A stretch of 11,452 bases of DNA from Clostridiales bacterium (GCA_031271275.1 JAISWA010000098.1:1-11452), one strand, 5' to 3'; counted from the stretch's first letter, positions 1 through 6,309 are shown. Program-made: numbers and translations. The notes: generated from the sequence alone by a model not told the origin.

Positions 1-213
1 ATCGAACTGGAAATAGACTACGGAAGCAAGGATACTTACACGCGGCTGTATGAATTTCCGGGAACCCGCCAAATAAGCCTGCGCGATGAGCTGCTTTGGG
101 CAGCGCCCGCGCGCTGCTGCAACGACAGCCGGCTTTCCCTCCGGCTTATCTCGCCGAAGCTGTTGCGGATAAACGGCGGGGAAATCCGCGTGGTGGAAAT
201 TAAGGACGGCTAA
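1..213 (+). CDS. C-terminal 70 residues of an unrecognised protein (5' truncated by window edge)
   Basis: The frame is open from base 1 and ends at TAA 211-213. The visible part reads from IELEIDYGSKD to VVEIKDG. It alternates hydrophobic and charged residues in a way that suggests beta strands, has two adjacent cysteines (ARCCND) and no transmembrane segment. I do not recognise the family, and 70 residues are too few to assign one. It lies just upstream of a strong terminator and a sugar-importer promoter, so it probably ends a separate transcription unit; a role in carbohydrate metabolism would be only guilt by association. It is likely to be real coding because the codon choice (GC-rich third positions) matches the neighbours and the stop is followed directly by a terminator region. 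Confidence 0.6.
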   Translation: MELEIDYGSKDTYTRLYEFPGTRQISLRDELLWAAPARCCNDSRLSLRLISPKLLRINGGEIRVVEIKDG

Positions 214-221
214 AAGAAAAG

Positions 222-239
222 CCCGCGCCGCTTCGCGGG
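222..239 (+). other. Small hairpin just after the stop codon
   Basis: CCCGCG (222-227) pairs with CGCGGG (234-239) across a 6-base loop. No T-run follows, so it is not an intrinsic terminator on its own. It may protect the 3' end of the upstream mRNA ahead of the real terminator at 276-322. Confidence 0.35.
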
Positions 240-275
240 AACACGCCTTGGTACTATCCGCGCTCGCGTGACACA

Positions 276-322
276 AAAAAATACGCAAACTTTGGCAGGA
301 ACCTGCCGTTTGCGTATTTTTT
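276..322 (+). terminator. Very strong bidirectional intrinsic terminator
   Basis: Bases 276-290 (six A then TACGCAAAC) pair perfectly over 15 bp with 308-322 (GTTTGCGTA then six T). Inside this, GGCAGG (294-299) pairs with CCTGCC (302-307) across a 2-base loop, with TTT (291-293) as a one-sided bulge. The T-run on one side and A-run on the other make it functional in principle in both directions. It ends the gene at 1-213 and insulates the importer promoter at 397-425. The rest of the 214-447 intergenic stretch holds nothing else I can name apart from the promoter. Confidence 0.93.
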
Positions 323-390
323 CATGTCATAGGAATTGCAGAAAATAATGTGAAAAACCGCGCCGCGATAAAATTGAACAAAAATTGAAT

Positions 391-405
391 AAATGTTTTA
401 CATTT
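391..405. promoter_or_regulatory. Perfect inverted repeat over the -35 box: candidate operator
   Basis: AAATGT (391-396), centre TTT, ACATTT (400-405) form a perfect 6-3-6 dyad that covers the whole -35 hexamer. A protein bound here would exclude RNA polymerase, so a repressor site is the natural reading. AT-rich sequence yields such dyads by chance fairly often, and no regulator gene for it is visible. Confidence 0.4.
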
Positions 406-425
406 TTTTAGCTATGTATTATAAT
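397..425 (+). promoter_or_regulatory. Sigma-A-type promoter of the sugar-importer operon
   Basis: TTTACA (397-402) and a perfect TATAAT (420-425) are separated by exactly 17 bases. The predicted transcript would start near 432, giving an unusually short leader of about 16 bases: the ribosome binding site GGGAGG (435-440) begins almost at the mRNA 5' end, 7 bases before the ATG at 448. The -35 box lies inside a perfect inverted repeat (391-405), described separately. Confidence 0.8.
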
Positions 426-447
426 GCGCCGTGAGGGAGGTTGAGCC

Positions 448-1362
448 ATGTCCATGTTCTCAAGAAAAAACAAAAAAATCTTCGCGCTTACCATGATGAT
501 GATGCCCGGGTTTATTTGGCTGCTGCTTATTCGGTACCTGCCCATGTTCGGCATCGTTATGTCTTTTCAAGACTACACCATCAATTACCGCAATCCTTCT
601 CTGTTGAGCAACATTCTTAACAGCCCGTTTAACGGGCTGAACAATTTCCGCTTTGTCTTCCAGTCAGACCGCGCGTTGGTCATGATTCGCAATACGCTGG
701 GCTATAACGCCCTGTGGATTGTGCTGACGATGGTCGTCGCCGTGGCGTTTGCCGTAATGCTTAGCGAAATCACGCGCCCTCTGTTGGCGAGGATTTACCA
801 GACGCTAATGTTCTTCCCGTATTTCATCAGTTGGGTGGTGGTCGCGTATTTTGTTTACGCGTTCCTTGCCCCTACCTACGGTTTGCTTTCGGATATGTCA
901 AACTGGTATTTCAATCCCGATGGTTGGCCGGTGATACTCACCCTCGCCACCCTTTGGAAAACGGTGGGTTACTCCTGCATACTGTACCTTGCGGCCATTA
1001 CGGGCATAGACCGGGGGCTTTACGAGGCGGCGAGCATTGACGGGGCGACTAAATGGCAGCAGGTTTGGGCGATTACCATACCGAGCATCCGCCCCATGAT
1101 TATCATACTGTTCATTATGGCGGTAGGGCGCATTTTTAACGCCGACTTCGGGCTGTTCTATACGGTTACCCGCGATTCCGGCCCGCTGTACGACGTGACC
1201 ACGGTTATCGACACCTATGTCTATCACGCCATGTTGGGCAGCGCCACCGAACTCGGCATGAGCACCGCCGCCGGTTTCCTGCAAAACCTCGTCGGGTTCT
1301 TCTGCATTATGACGGCTAACACCATCGTAAGTAAAATCGACAATGAAAGCTCACTTTTCTAA
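448..1362 (+). CDS. lplB: Carbohydrate ABC transporter permease, LplB/YteP type (MalF-like)
   Basis: One of two membrane subunits of a binding-protein-dependent sugar importer. The 304-residue length is usual for the LplB group of the MalF-like family. Hydrophobic segments lie near residues 11-38, 84-106, 116-141, 162-184, 212-232 and 273-294, consistent with six transmembrane helices. The cytoplasmic EAA loop that docks on the ATPase is clear at about 191-216: E193-A-A, G199 and P212 in the expected spacing (YEAASIDGA then WAITIPSIRP). The ATG at 448 is chosen for GGGAGG at 435-440; the ATG two codons later cannot be excluded. The next gene starts 13 bases after the stop. No ATPase gene lies in the window; LplABC-type systems commonly rely on a shared MsmX-type ATPase encoded elsewhere. 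The substrate cannot be read from the sequence; the group handles oligosaccharides or complex glycan fragments. Confidence 0.93.
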   Translation: MSMFSRKNKKIFALTMMMMPGFIWLLLIRYLPMFGIVMSFQDYTINYRNPSLLSNILNSPFNGLNNFRFVFQSDRALVMIRNTLGYNALWIVLTMVVAVAFAVMLSEITRPLLARIYQTLMFFPYFISWVVVAYFVYAFLAPTYGLLSDMSNWYFNPDGWPVILTLATLWKTVGYSCILYLAAITGIDRGLYEAASIDGATKWQQVWAITIPSIRPMIIILFIMAVGRIFNADFGLFYTVTRDSGPLYDVTTVIDTYVYHAMLGSATELGMSTAAGFLQNLVGFFCIMTANTIVSKIDNESSLF

Positions 1363-1375
1363 ATAGGGGGATAAT

Positions 1376-2311
1376 ATGAATCCGGAAAAAGAATACGCGC
1401 GCATGGGTAAACGAAGTATCACCAATTCCGTAAGTCTGCCGGCGGAGGTTATTATTCATATCATTACCGCCGCGTTTGTCATATGCTGTATCCTCCCGTT
1501 TATTTTTATCATCATCATTTCTTTTACAGAGGAATCGAGCCTTTCGTCCATCGGGTATTCTTTTTTCCCGCAGGCGTGGTCTGCCGAGGCGTATGATTCG
1601 CTGTTTAAAGTGGGCAGGCCTTTATGGCTCAGCTTTTTCAACAGTATTGTCATCACCGTGATCGGCACGGGGTTAAGCGTCTTGGTGTGCATCATGTATT
1701 CCTACGGGATGTTCAGGCGGGATTATCCTTACCGCAAGTTTTTTACCTTCATCGCCTTCTTCACCATGATGTTCGGCGGCGGTCTTGCCCCTACGGTTAT
1801 GGTGTGCCGCGCGTTGGGGCTGAACAACAACTACGCCGCGCTGATAATCCCTGCGTTGGTAAGCCCCTTTAACTTTATCGTTATGAGGACGTTCTTTAAA
1901 ACCTCCATATCGGAATCGCTCATTGAATCCGCGGCGCTTGACGGCAGCGGCGAGTTTAACACCCTGTTTAAAATCGTCGTGCCCATCGCCAAGCCCGGCA
2001 TTGCCACCATCGCGCTGCTCAACGCCCTCGCCTATTGGAACGACTGGTATCTGGCGCTGCTGTATGTGGACGTAAGGGATATGTACCCGCTGCAATACTT
2101 CTTAATGCAAATGCAGAATAATATCGAGTTCCTAAAAAGGAACGCCGCGATAATGGGCGGCGGCGTGGCTATGGAAGCCCTTGCCGAAATGCCGAGCGAA
2201 AGCCTGAGAATGGCGCTGTGCGTGTTTATCGTAGTGCCCATCGCGTTTGCCTATCCCTTCTTCCAACGTTACATTGTGGCGGGCTTAACCATCGGCGCCG
2301 TCAAGGAATAG
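1376..2311 (+). CDS. lplC: Carbohydrate ABC transporter permease, LplC/YtcP type (MalG-like)
   Basis: Second membrane subunit, pairing with the upstream permease. The 311 residues are the usual length for YtcP/LplC proteins. Hydrophobic helices are visible near residues 24-50, 83-108, 122-143, 153-173, 208-232 and 277-298. The EAA loop lies at about 181-207, with E184, A186-A187, G190 and P203 (SLIESAALDG then VVPIAKP). The ending, YPFFQRYIVAGLTIGAVK, is the characteristic C-terminus of this group. The start at 1376 follows GGGGG (1366-1370) by 5 bases; the alternative ATG at codon 10 has no ribosome binding site. It is cotranscribed with the upstream permease. A weak hairpin and a new promoter follow, so expression can be uncoupled from the binding-protein gene. 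Confidence 0.93.
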   Translation: MNPEKEYARMGKRSITNSVSLPAEVIIHIITAAFVICCILPFIFIIIISFTEESSLSSIGYSFFPQAWSAEAYDSLFKVGRPLWLSFFNSIVITVIGTGLSVLVCIMYSYGMFRRDYPYRKFFTFIAFFTMMFGGGLAPTVMVCRALGLNNNYAALIIPALVSPFNFIVMRTFFKTSISESLIESAALDGSGEFNTLFKIVVPIAKPGIATIALLNALAYWNDWYLALLYVDVRDMYPLQYFLMQMQNNIEFLKRNAAIMGGGVAMEALAEMPSESLRMALCVFIVVPIAFAYPFFQRYIVAGLTIGAVKE

Positions 2312-2328
2312 TAACGCGTAAGTAACCG

Positions 2329-2367
2329 AAGCGTAAAATATTCCATCGGAAAACGCTTGATTTTTTA
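2329..2367 (+). terminator. Weak hairpin with T-rich tail after the permease pair (possible attenuator)
   Basis: AAGCGT (2329-2334) pairs with ACGCTT (2353-2358), and inside it TTCC (2341-2344) pairs with GGAA (2348-2351) across ATC, leaving an unpaired AAAATA on one side. GATTTTTTATT follows. The stem is interrupted, so termination would be partial at best. That would fit a layout in which the binding protein is made from its own promoter, whose -35 box overlaps this element. Confidence 0.3.
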
Positions 2368-2385
2368 TTCAAAATGCTGTATAAA
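2357..2385 (+). promoter_or_regulatory. Internal sigma-A-like promoter for the binding-protein gene
   Basis: TTGATT (2357-2362) and TATAAA (2380-2385) are 17 bases apart. Predicted start is near 2392, giving a leader of about 120 bases before the ATG at 2512. Separate, stronger expression of the binding protein relative to its permeases is common in ABC importers. This also argues against the longer reading frame that begins at ATG 2374, because that codon would lie upstream of the transcript start. Confidence 0.55.
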
Positions 2386-2399
2386 TTCTTGTGCGTAAG

Positions 2400-2487
2400 G
2401 GGTAATATTTGTAAAATATACCCAAAACATCTTATGGCATCACTCACGCGAGGTTTTCGCGTGTACATTATACGCGTAAAACGCGTA
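2400..2487 (+). promoter_or_regulatory. Structured leader: three tandem stem-loops before the binding-protein gene
   Basis: Stem 1: GGGTA-TATTT (2400-2410, with one bulged A) pairs with AAATATACCC (2414-2423) across GTA. Stem 2: CACGCGA (2445-2451) pairs perfectly with TCGCGTG (2457-2463). Stem 3: TACGCGT (2471-2477) pairs perfectly with ACGCGTA (2481-2487) across AAA. The ribosome binding site AAGGAGG (2496-2502) lies just after stem 3 and is left free. No T-run follows any stem, so they are not terminators. An mRNA-stabilising 5' structure is the simplest reading; I recognise no known riboswitch class. Confidence 0.5.
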
Positions 2488-2511
2488 CCTATTTTAAGGA
2501 GGAAAGTGCTT

Positions 2512-4038
2512 ATGAAAATGTTGAAAAAGTCATTGGCAGTTACGCTCTGCCTGACGATGGTCCTGTCCATGTTTACGGTGCTGAGCGGGTTCAGCCTGTT
2601 TGGCAAGACCATTACCGTCGCGTTCTGCGGTTCCGCCGTTAACGACGACAGAGCGGTTATCAATGCTGTTAATGACAGACTGAAAGAACTCGGCTACAAC
2701 TTCAAGATCAAAGCCGTGTGGGACGACTGGCAGATGGCCGCCACCACCCAACGCCTTACCACCGGCGACCGGAACTACGACCTTGTGTTCACCTGCTCTT
2801 GGACTGCCGACGTCTTTACCCGTTTTTCCATGGACGGCATATTCAGAAGACTGGATGACCCCGCCGACGACCTGCTTGCCCAGTATGGCGCGGAAGTTAA
2901 AGCGGCGGTTCCCGCCAATCTTTGGGACGCTTTTACCCTTAGCGGACCCGCCGGCACCGGCATCTACGGCATCCCCGGTTACAAAGACTTTGCGCAGATG
3001 TACTCATGGGACGTCAACAACACCATGATGAACGAACTCGGCATGGACGTCAGCGACTACGAATGGAACAACGCTTCCTTCTTAGAGCCCTGGTTTGAGG
3101 AAGCCCTTGCCGCCGCGAAGGCAGCGAAAGGCGATACCTTCTATCCGCTTTCCATTGAAAACACCTCTGTTCCCCAGTACATCAACTCCGAGCTTGACCC
3201 CACCAACATGGGACTGATGACCATTAAGTTTGACCCCACGAACCCCGCCCTTCCCGAAAAGCAACAGGCTGTTTTCTGCTTTGACGATCCCGACTGGCAG
3301 GCGGCTGTCGCCAAGTTGCAAGAATTTAACGCTAAAGGTTACATTGACCCGAGGCTTTCTATCCAGTTGGAACAAGCCGACGCGCTTACCGACATCAGAA
3401 ACAACGCAAAATACCTCATCGGCAGCCAGACTTACGCTTTCGGTTATGACAAGCAAGCGTCCGCGACCCGCGGCATCGACTCCCAGTGGCCGCCTATGAG
3501 TTCCGCCATCGTTTCCACCGGTTCCGCTCAAGGCGCAGGTTTCGCTATCTCCACCTATTCGAGGAACCCCAAGGAAGCCATGCAGTTTGCCAACCTTCTT
3601 TACACCGATTCCGCCATCGCGACACTGTTGGCTTACGGCGTCGAGGGTACCCATTACGAAAAGAATGACGACGGCACCATTAACACGCTTGCCCCGTACA
3701 ACGACGGCGAATTCCGTCCCTGGACCAACGGCGTAGGCAATATCTTCATTCTTCCTCCGATGAAAGACAACGGCCCCGCTTATTATGAAGAATACAAAGC
3801 TTATAATGACGCAGGCGTTAACGTGTCCGCCATCGGCTTTATCTTTGACCAAACCGCAGTGGCTGACGAAATCGCGGCGCTCACTCCCATCAGCACCGAG
3901 TATATGACCACCATCCTTACCGGCGCCGCTGACGACGCGCTTATCGCGACGGCTCGCGAAAGGCTTGAAGCCGCCGGTATCATGAAAGTCGTCGAGGAGT
4001 TCAACAGTCAGCTTGACGCTTTCTACGCCGCTCAATAA
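2512..4038 (+). CDS. lplA: Extracellular sugar-binding protein, LplA type with DUF3502-like C-terminus
   Basis: Captures the substrate outside the membrane and delivers it to the two permeases. The start at 2512 is chosen for the strong AAGGAGG (2496-2502, 9-base spacing) and because a classical signal sequence begins there (MKMLKK, then a hydrophobic run to about residue 30); an upstream in-frame ATG at 2374 lacks both. Length is then 508 residues, normal for the LplA group. The mature part has the alpha/beta binding-protein pattern (TITVAFCG near 33-40; NYDLVFTCSW near 88-97; IYGIPGYKDF near 151-160). The region near 438-505 (GFIFDQTAVADEIAAL onward, then RLEAAGIMKVVEEFNSQL) resembles DUF3502, common at the end of LplA-like proteins. 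Oddity: the signal ends L24-S-G-F27, a lipobox in all but the essential cysteine, so normal lipid anchoring looks impossible. It ends the importer operon. Confidence 0.92.
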   Translation: MKMLKKSLAVTLCLTMVLSMFTVLSGFSLFGKTITVAFCGSAVNDDRAVINAVNDRLKELGYNFKIKAVWDDWQMAATTQRLTTGDRNYDLVFTCSWTADVFTRFSMDGIFRRLDDPADDLLAQYGAEVKAAVPANLWDAFTLSGPAGTGIYGIPGYKDFAQMYSWDVNNTMMNELGMDVSDYEWNNASFLEPWFEEALAAAKAAKGDTFYPLSIENTSVPQYINSELDPTNMGLMTIKFDPTNPALPEKQQAVFCFDDPDWQAAVAKLQEFNAKGYIDPRLSIQLEQADALTDIRNNAKYLIGSQTYAFGYDKQASATRGIDSQWPPMSSAIVSTGSAQGAGFAISTYSRNPKEAMQFANLLYTDSAIATLLAYGVEGTHYEKNDDGTINTLAPYNDGEFRPWTNGVGNIFILPPMKDNGPAYYEEYKAYNDAGVNVSAIGFIFDQTAVADEIAALTPISTEYMTTILTGAADDALIATARERLEAAGIMKVVEEFNSQLDAFYAAQ

Positions 4039-4074
4039 GATTCGTAAATCTTAAGCGTATTAAGAAGTAACAAT

Positions 4075-4108
4075 AAAAACCCCCGGTTGAGAAACCGGGG
4101 GTTTTTTT
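4075..4108. terminator. Strong bidirectional intrinsic terminator closing the importer operon
   Basis: AAAAACCCCCGGTT (4075-4088) pairs perfectly over 14 bp with AACCGGGGGTTTTT (4093-4106) across a GAGA loop; the T-run continues to 4108. It ends the transcript of the binding-protein gene, 36 bases past its stop. The A-run on the left arm means it can also stop minus-strand transcripts arriving from the convergent operon. Confidence 0.95.
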
Positions 4109-4115
4109 GTATACT
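4087..4115 (+). promoter_or_regulatory. Candidate promoter nested in the terminator
   Basis: TTGAGA (4087-4092, the loop and stem edge of the terminator) and TATACT (4110-4115) are exactly 17 bases apart. A transcript would start near 4122, about 53 bases before the small gene at 4175. Both hexamers are one or two bases from consensus. The overlap with a terminator may be coincidental, since the GAGA loop and T-run supply parts of each box. Confidence 0.35.
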
Positions 4116-4174
4116 CTAAGGGTAAGGGACGGGAACGAAATGGCGCTGAAGCCACGGCGGAAGGGATGATTTAA

Positions 4175-4348
4175 ATGTCGGTAGAGACAAGGCATACGGA
4201 GAAAAACATACTTTTTCAACTTTTAAAGGCGGCAGACGCAGGGGATTTACAAGAGATTATTTTTAACCTCTGCGCGACAATGGAGCCGGAAGACGTGGAG
4301 CTTGTAAAAAAACAATTTGAGGACTATAAAAGGTCGAAGGGAAATTAA
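4175..4348 (+). CDS. Small hypothetical protein, 57 aa
   Basis: ATG 4175 to TAA 4346-4348. A modest ribosome binding site (AAGGG, 4161-4165) lies 9 bases upstream. The product starts MSVETRHTEKN and is probably two helices: a first with LFQLLKAADAG and LQEIIFNLC, a second with EPEDVELVKKQFEDYK. It is acidic, soluble-looking, and has a single cysteine at residue 33. I do not recognise a family and give no function. The heptad-like spacing of hydrophobic residues and the helix-turn pattern are more protein-like than a random frame of this length, and it shares its transcript direction with a second tiny gene 55 bases downstream. It could be a regulator or a small adaptor, but nothing shows that. 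Confidence 0.5.
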   Translation: MSVETRHTEKNILFQLLKAADAGDLQEIIFNLCATMEPEDVELVKKQFEDYKRSKGN

Positions 4349-4371
4349 AAAAATCCCCGGTTGGGAAGCTA
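4347..4371 (-). terminator. Possible weak terminator for the minus-strand operon
   Basis: Read on the minus strand, TTCCC-AACC-GGGGA (about 4369-4356, 5 bp with one G-T wobble) is followed by seven T. It lies about 80 bases past the stop of the last exporter gene. The short stem makes it weak, and the bidirectional hairpin at 4075-4108 would act as back-up. Confidence 0.3.
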
Positions 4372-4403
4372 TAGGAATGCAGGGCTAATGGGAGGTGAAG
4401 AAA

Positions 4404-4502
4404 ATGGCGTTTGAGACTAAGGCGCTACTGGTGGCAATCGCTAAAATAATCATTAAGTCCGATAGTTTGGAAGAAGCGTATTCTGCGATTGCGGAAGCTT
4501 GA
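4404..4502 (+). CDS. Very small hypothetical protein, 32 aa, with strong ribosome binding site
   Basis: ATG 4404 to TGA 4500-4502, preceded by GGAGGTGA (4391-4398) at 5-base spacing, the best ribosome binding site in the window. The product starts MAFETKALLVAIAKIIIKSD and ends in SLEEAYSAIAEA: one amphipathic or hydrophobic helix followed by a short acidic helix. From memory only, it resembles short MAFETK-beginning hypothetical proteins of about 40 residues seen in uncultured Clostridia; I could not check this. If so, this copy is shortened at the C-terminus. Its last 50 bases overlap, on the opposite strand, the end of the exporter gene at 4453-6309. Function unknown. Confidence 0.55.
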   Translation: MAFETKALLVAIAKIIIKSDSLEEAYSAIAEA

Positions 4503-6309
4503 GTCCTTTTTTTTCGCTATCCATCCTGTACAGCCGCGCGTAAATCCCGTCTAAGCTTAGCAATTCCGCATGGGTCCCCTGTTCCCTGATACGCCCCTTT
4601 CGCATTACGTAAATACAATCGCAGCCCCGTATGGTGGAAAGCCGGTGCGCGATAATGATGGTGGTGCGGTTGTTTGAGATGGCTGAAAGCGAGCGCTGTA
4701 TTTGCCGCTCGGTTTCCGTATCGATATGGGCGGTGGCTTCGTCGAGCACAAACACCGCCGGGTCGTGGGCGATTGCCCGCGCGAAAGATAATAATTGCCG
4801 TTCCCCGGCGGAAAAAGTGCCGCCCCGTTCCGCCACCGGCGCGGAAATCCCGTAGGGCAGTTGCGCCACAAAGTCCCGCGCGCCCGCCAAGTCCAACGCG
4901 CGCTCCACGTCGCCGTCGCCGATGTCGTGGTCGCCGAGGCGTATATTCTCCGTGATGGAGCCGGAAAACAAAAATACGTCCTGCAGCACCACGCTGACTT
5001 GCTTGCGTAAATCTTCCCGCTTAAATTCCCGTATGTCCCGCCCGTCTATTTTGATGACGCCCTGCTGTATGTCGTAAAAGCGCGTAAGCAGGTTTATAAT
5101 CGTCGTCTTTCCCGCGCCGGTGGGGCCCACGAACGCCACGCTCCGCCCCGGCTGTATGGTGAAGGAAATATCTTTCAACACCCAGTCCCCTTCTTGGTAC
5201 GCGAACCACACATTTTGAAATTCCACCAGACCTTTGGGCCTTGGCAAAGCCGCGCCGGCGGATAAATCCTCCACGCCCCCGGTGTCGTCAAGCAGCTCAA
5301 AAACCCGCTCGCAGGAAACGGCGGCGCTTTGCACGGTGGTATATTTCTCCGCGATATCGTTAATGGGCGCGAAAAATTGCCGGATATAATTGGTAAACGC
5401 GTAGAGCACGCCAATTTGAAGGGTGCTTCCCATGATTCCGTTCATCCCGTAAAAAATCAAAAGGGCTATCCCGAAAGTGTTAATGACTTCCATCAGCGGC
5501 ATAAGGAAGGAGTTGAGCCGCACCTGCGTCCTCGCGACTTTTCGGTAACGCTCGTTCAGCTCGTCGAATTCGCGATACTTTTCCCGTTCCCGGCGGAAGA
5601 TTTGCACCAGGCGCATCCCCGAAATATTTTCCGCGAAGAAGCCGTTGATGCGGGAAGTCAGCGATTTTACGAACACGAAATTGCGGCGTATCTTCCCCCG
5701 GACGATTAAGGTGCACACCGCGATTGCCGGCAGGGTGGCGAACGCCACAAGCGCCAACTTCCAATTGATGAAGAACATCATCCCCGCGATACCGAGGAGC
5801 ATTAACCCGTCCTGTATCACATGCACCAACACGTCGGTGAAAAGCTCGTTCAGCCCCTCCACGTCGTTGGTCGCCCGGGTGATGAGCCGCCCCGTGGTGT
5901 ATTTCTCCAACGCGCGCATGGACAGCTTTTGAATATGCCCGAAAACTTCCCGCCGTATGCGCAGCACCGTGTCCTGCCCCATGCGGTTGACGGCAATGGT
6001 TTGCGCGATATTCATCCCCGCGCCGAGTATCACGCACAGCAGGTACCCGATTCCCAACGCGGCGACCGAATACAGCCCGTCGTCCGCTTTCCCCGCCACC
6101 AGAAAATCGTCGATGACGACTTTTAAAATATAGGGTTTGAGCAATTCCGCGCCGTTGATAAGCAGCGCAAGCGCCACCCCGCAGAGCAGCAGCGGACGCT
6201 GATGCTTTAAGTACGGCCATAGCCGCCGCATTCCGCTATTCTTCGCCGTCTTTGGTTTGGTCGTTTGCGATGGCGGCGTAAAGCCCGTTCCGCTTGAGTA
6301 ATTCTTCAT
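4453..6309 (-). CDS. ABC exporter half-transporter, YheH/BmrD type (subunit with catalytic Glu)
   Basis: Half of a heterodimeric type IV ABC exporter, 618 residues: membrane domain (about 30-330, six helices) fused to a nucleotide-binding domain (about 360-600). Walker A is GPTGAGKT (395-402), Q-loop Q443, Walker B ends LDEAT with catalytic E524, H-loop H555. The signature motif is FSAGE (499-503) instead of LSGGQ. Intact Glu plus a deviant signature, and LDEATAHIDTETE, are hallmarks of B. subtilis YheH/BmrD, the partner of YheI/BmrC, a multidrug exporter. Its partner is the gene just upstream. The start at 6309 overlaps that gene by 74 bases; GAGGG lies 4 bases before it. M27 at 6231 would remove the overlap but lacks a clear ribosome binding site; the KPKTAKNSG linker is typical of homologues as I recall them. 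The last 16 residues are encoded opposite the 32-aa gene and may be a read-through tail. Substrate unknown. Confidence 0.93.
   Translation of the reverse strand: MKNYSSGTGFTPPSQTTKPKTAKNSGMRRLWPYLKHQRPLLLCGVALALLINGAELLKPYILKVVIDDFLVAGKADDGLYSVAALGIGYLLCVILGAGMNIAQTIAVNRMGQDTVLRIRREVFGHIQKLSMRALEKYTTGRLITRATNDVEGLNELFTDVLVHVIQDGLMLLGIAGMMFFINWKLALVAFATLPAIAVCTLIVRGKIRRNFVFVKSLTSRINGFFAENISGMRLVQIFRREREKYREFDELNERYRKVARTQVRLNSFLMPLMEVINTFGIALLIFYGMNGIMGSTLQIGVLYAFTNYIRQFFAPINDIAEKYTTVQSAAVSCERVFELLDDTGGVEDLSAGAALPRPKGLVEFQNVWFAYQEGDWVLKDISFTIQPGRSVAFVGPTGAGKTTIINLLTRFYDIQQGVIKIDGRDIREFKREDLRKQVSVVLQDVFLFSGSITENIRLGDHDIGDGDVERALDLAGARDFVAQLPYGISAPVAERGGTFSAGERQLLSFARAIAHDPAVFVLDEATAHIDTETERQIQRSLSAISNNRTTIIIAHRLSTIRGCDCIYVMRKGRIREQGTHAELLSLDGIYARLYRMDSEKKGLKLPQSQNTLLPNYRT

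Noticed and set aside
2348..2361. CcpA cre-like sequence (GGAAAACGCTTGAT) at the -35 of the internal promoter
   Set aside because: The central AAAACGCTT fits, but both outer half-site positions fail (no TG at left, no CA at right). Not strong enough to annotate.
2374..2511. Longer start (ATG 2374) for the binding-protein gene
   Set aside because: It would add 46 residues ahead of a classical signal sequence, has no ribosome binding site, and lies upstream of the predicted transcript start; ATG 2512 has AAGGAGG.
3082..4035. 317-codon open frame on the minus strand opposite the binding-protein gene
   Set aside because: No family-like motifs, low-complexity composition, wholly antisense to a clear gene, no ribosome binding site; a shadow of GC-rich codons.
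4507..4514. T8 run on the plus strand as terminator of the 32-aa gene
   Set aside because: Only a 3-bp stem (GGA/TCC) precedes it; no credible hairpin.
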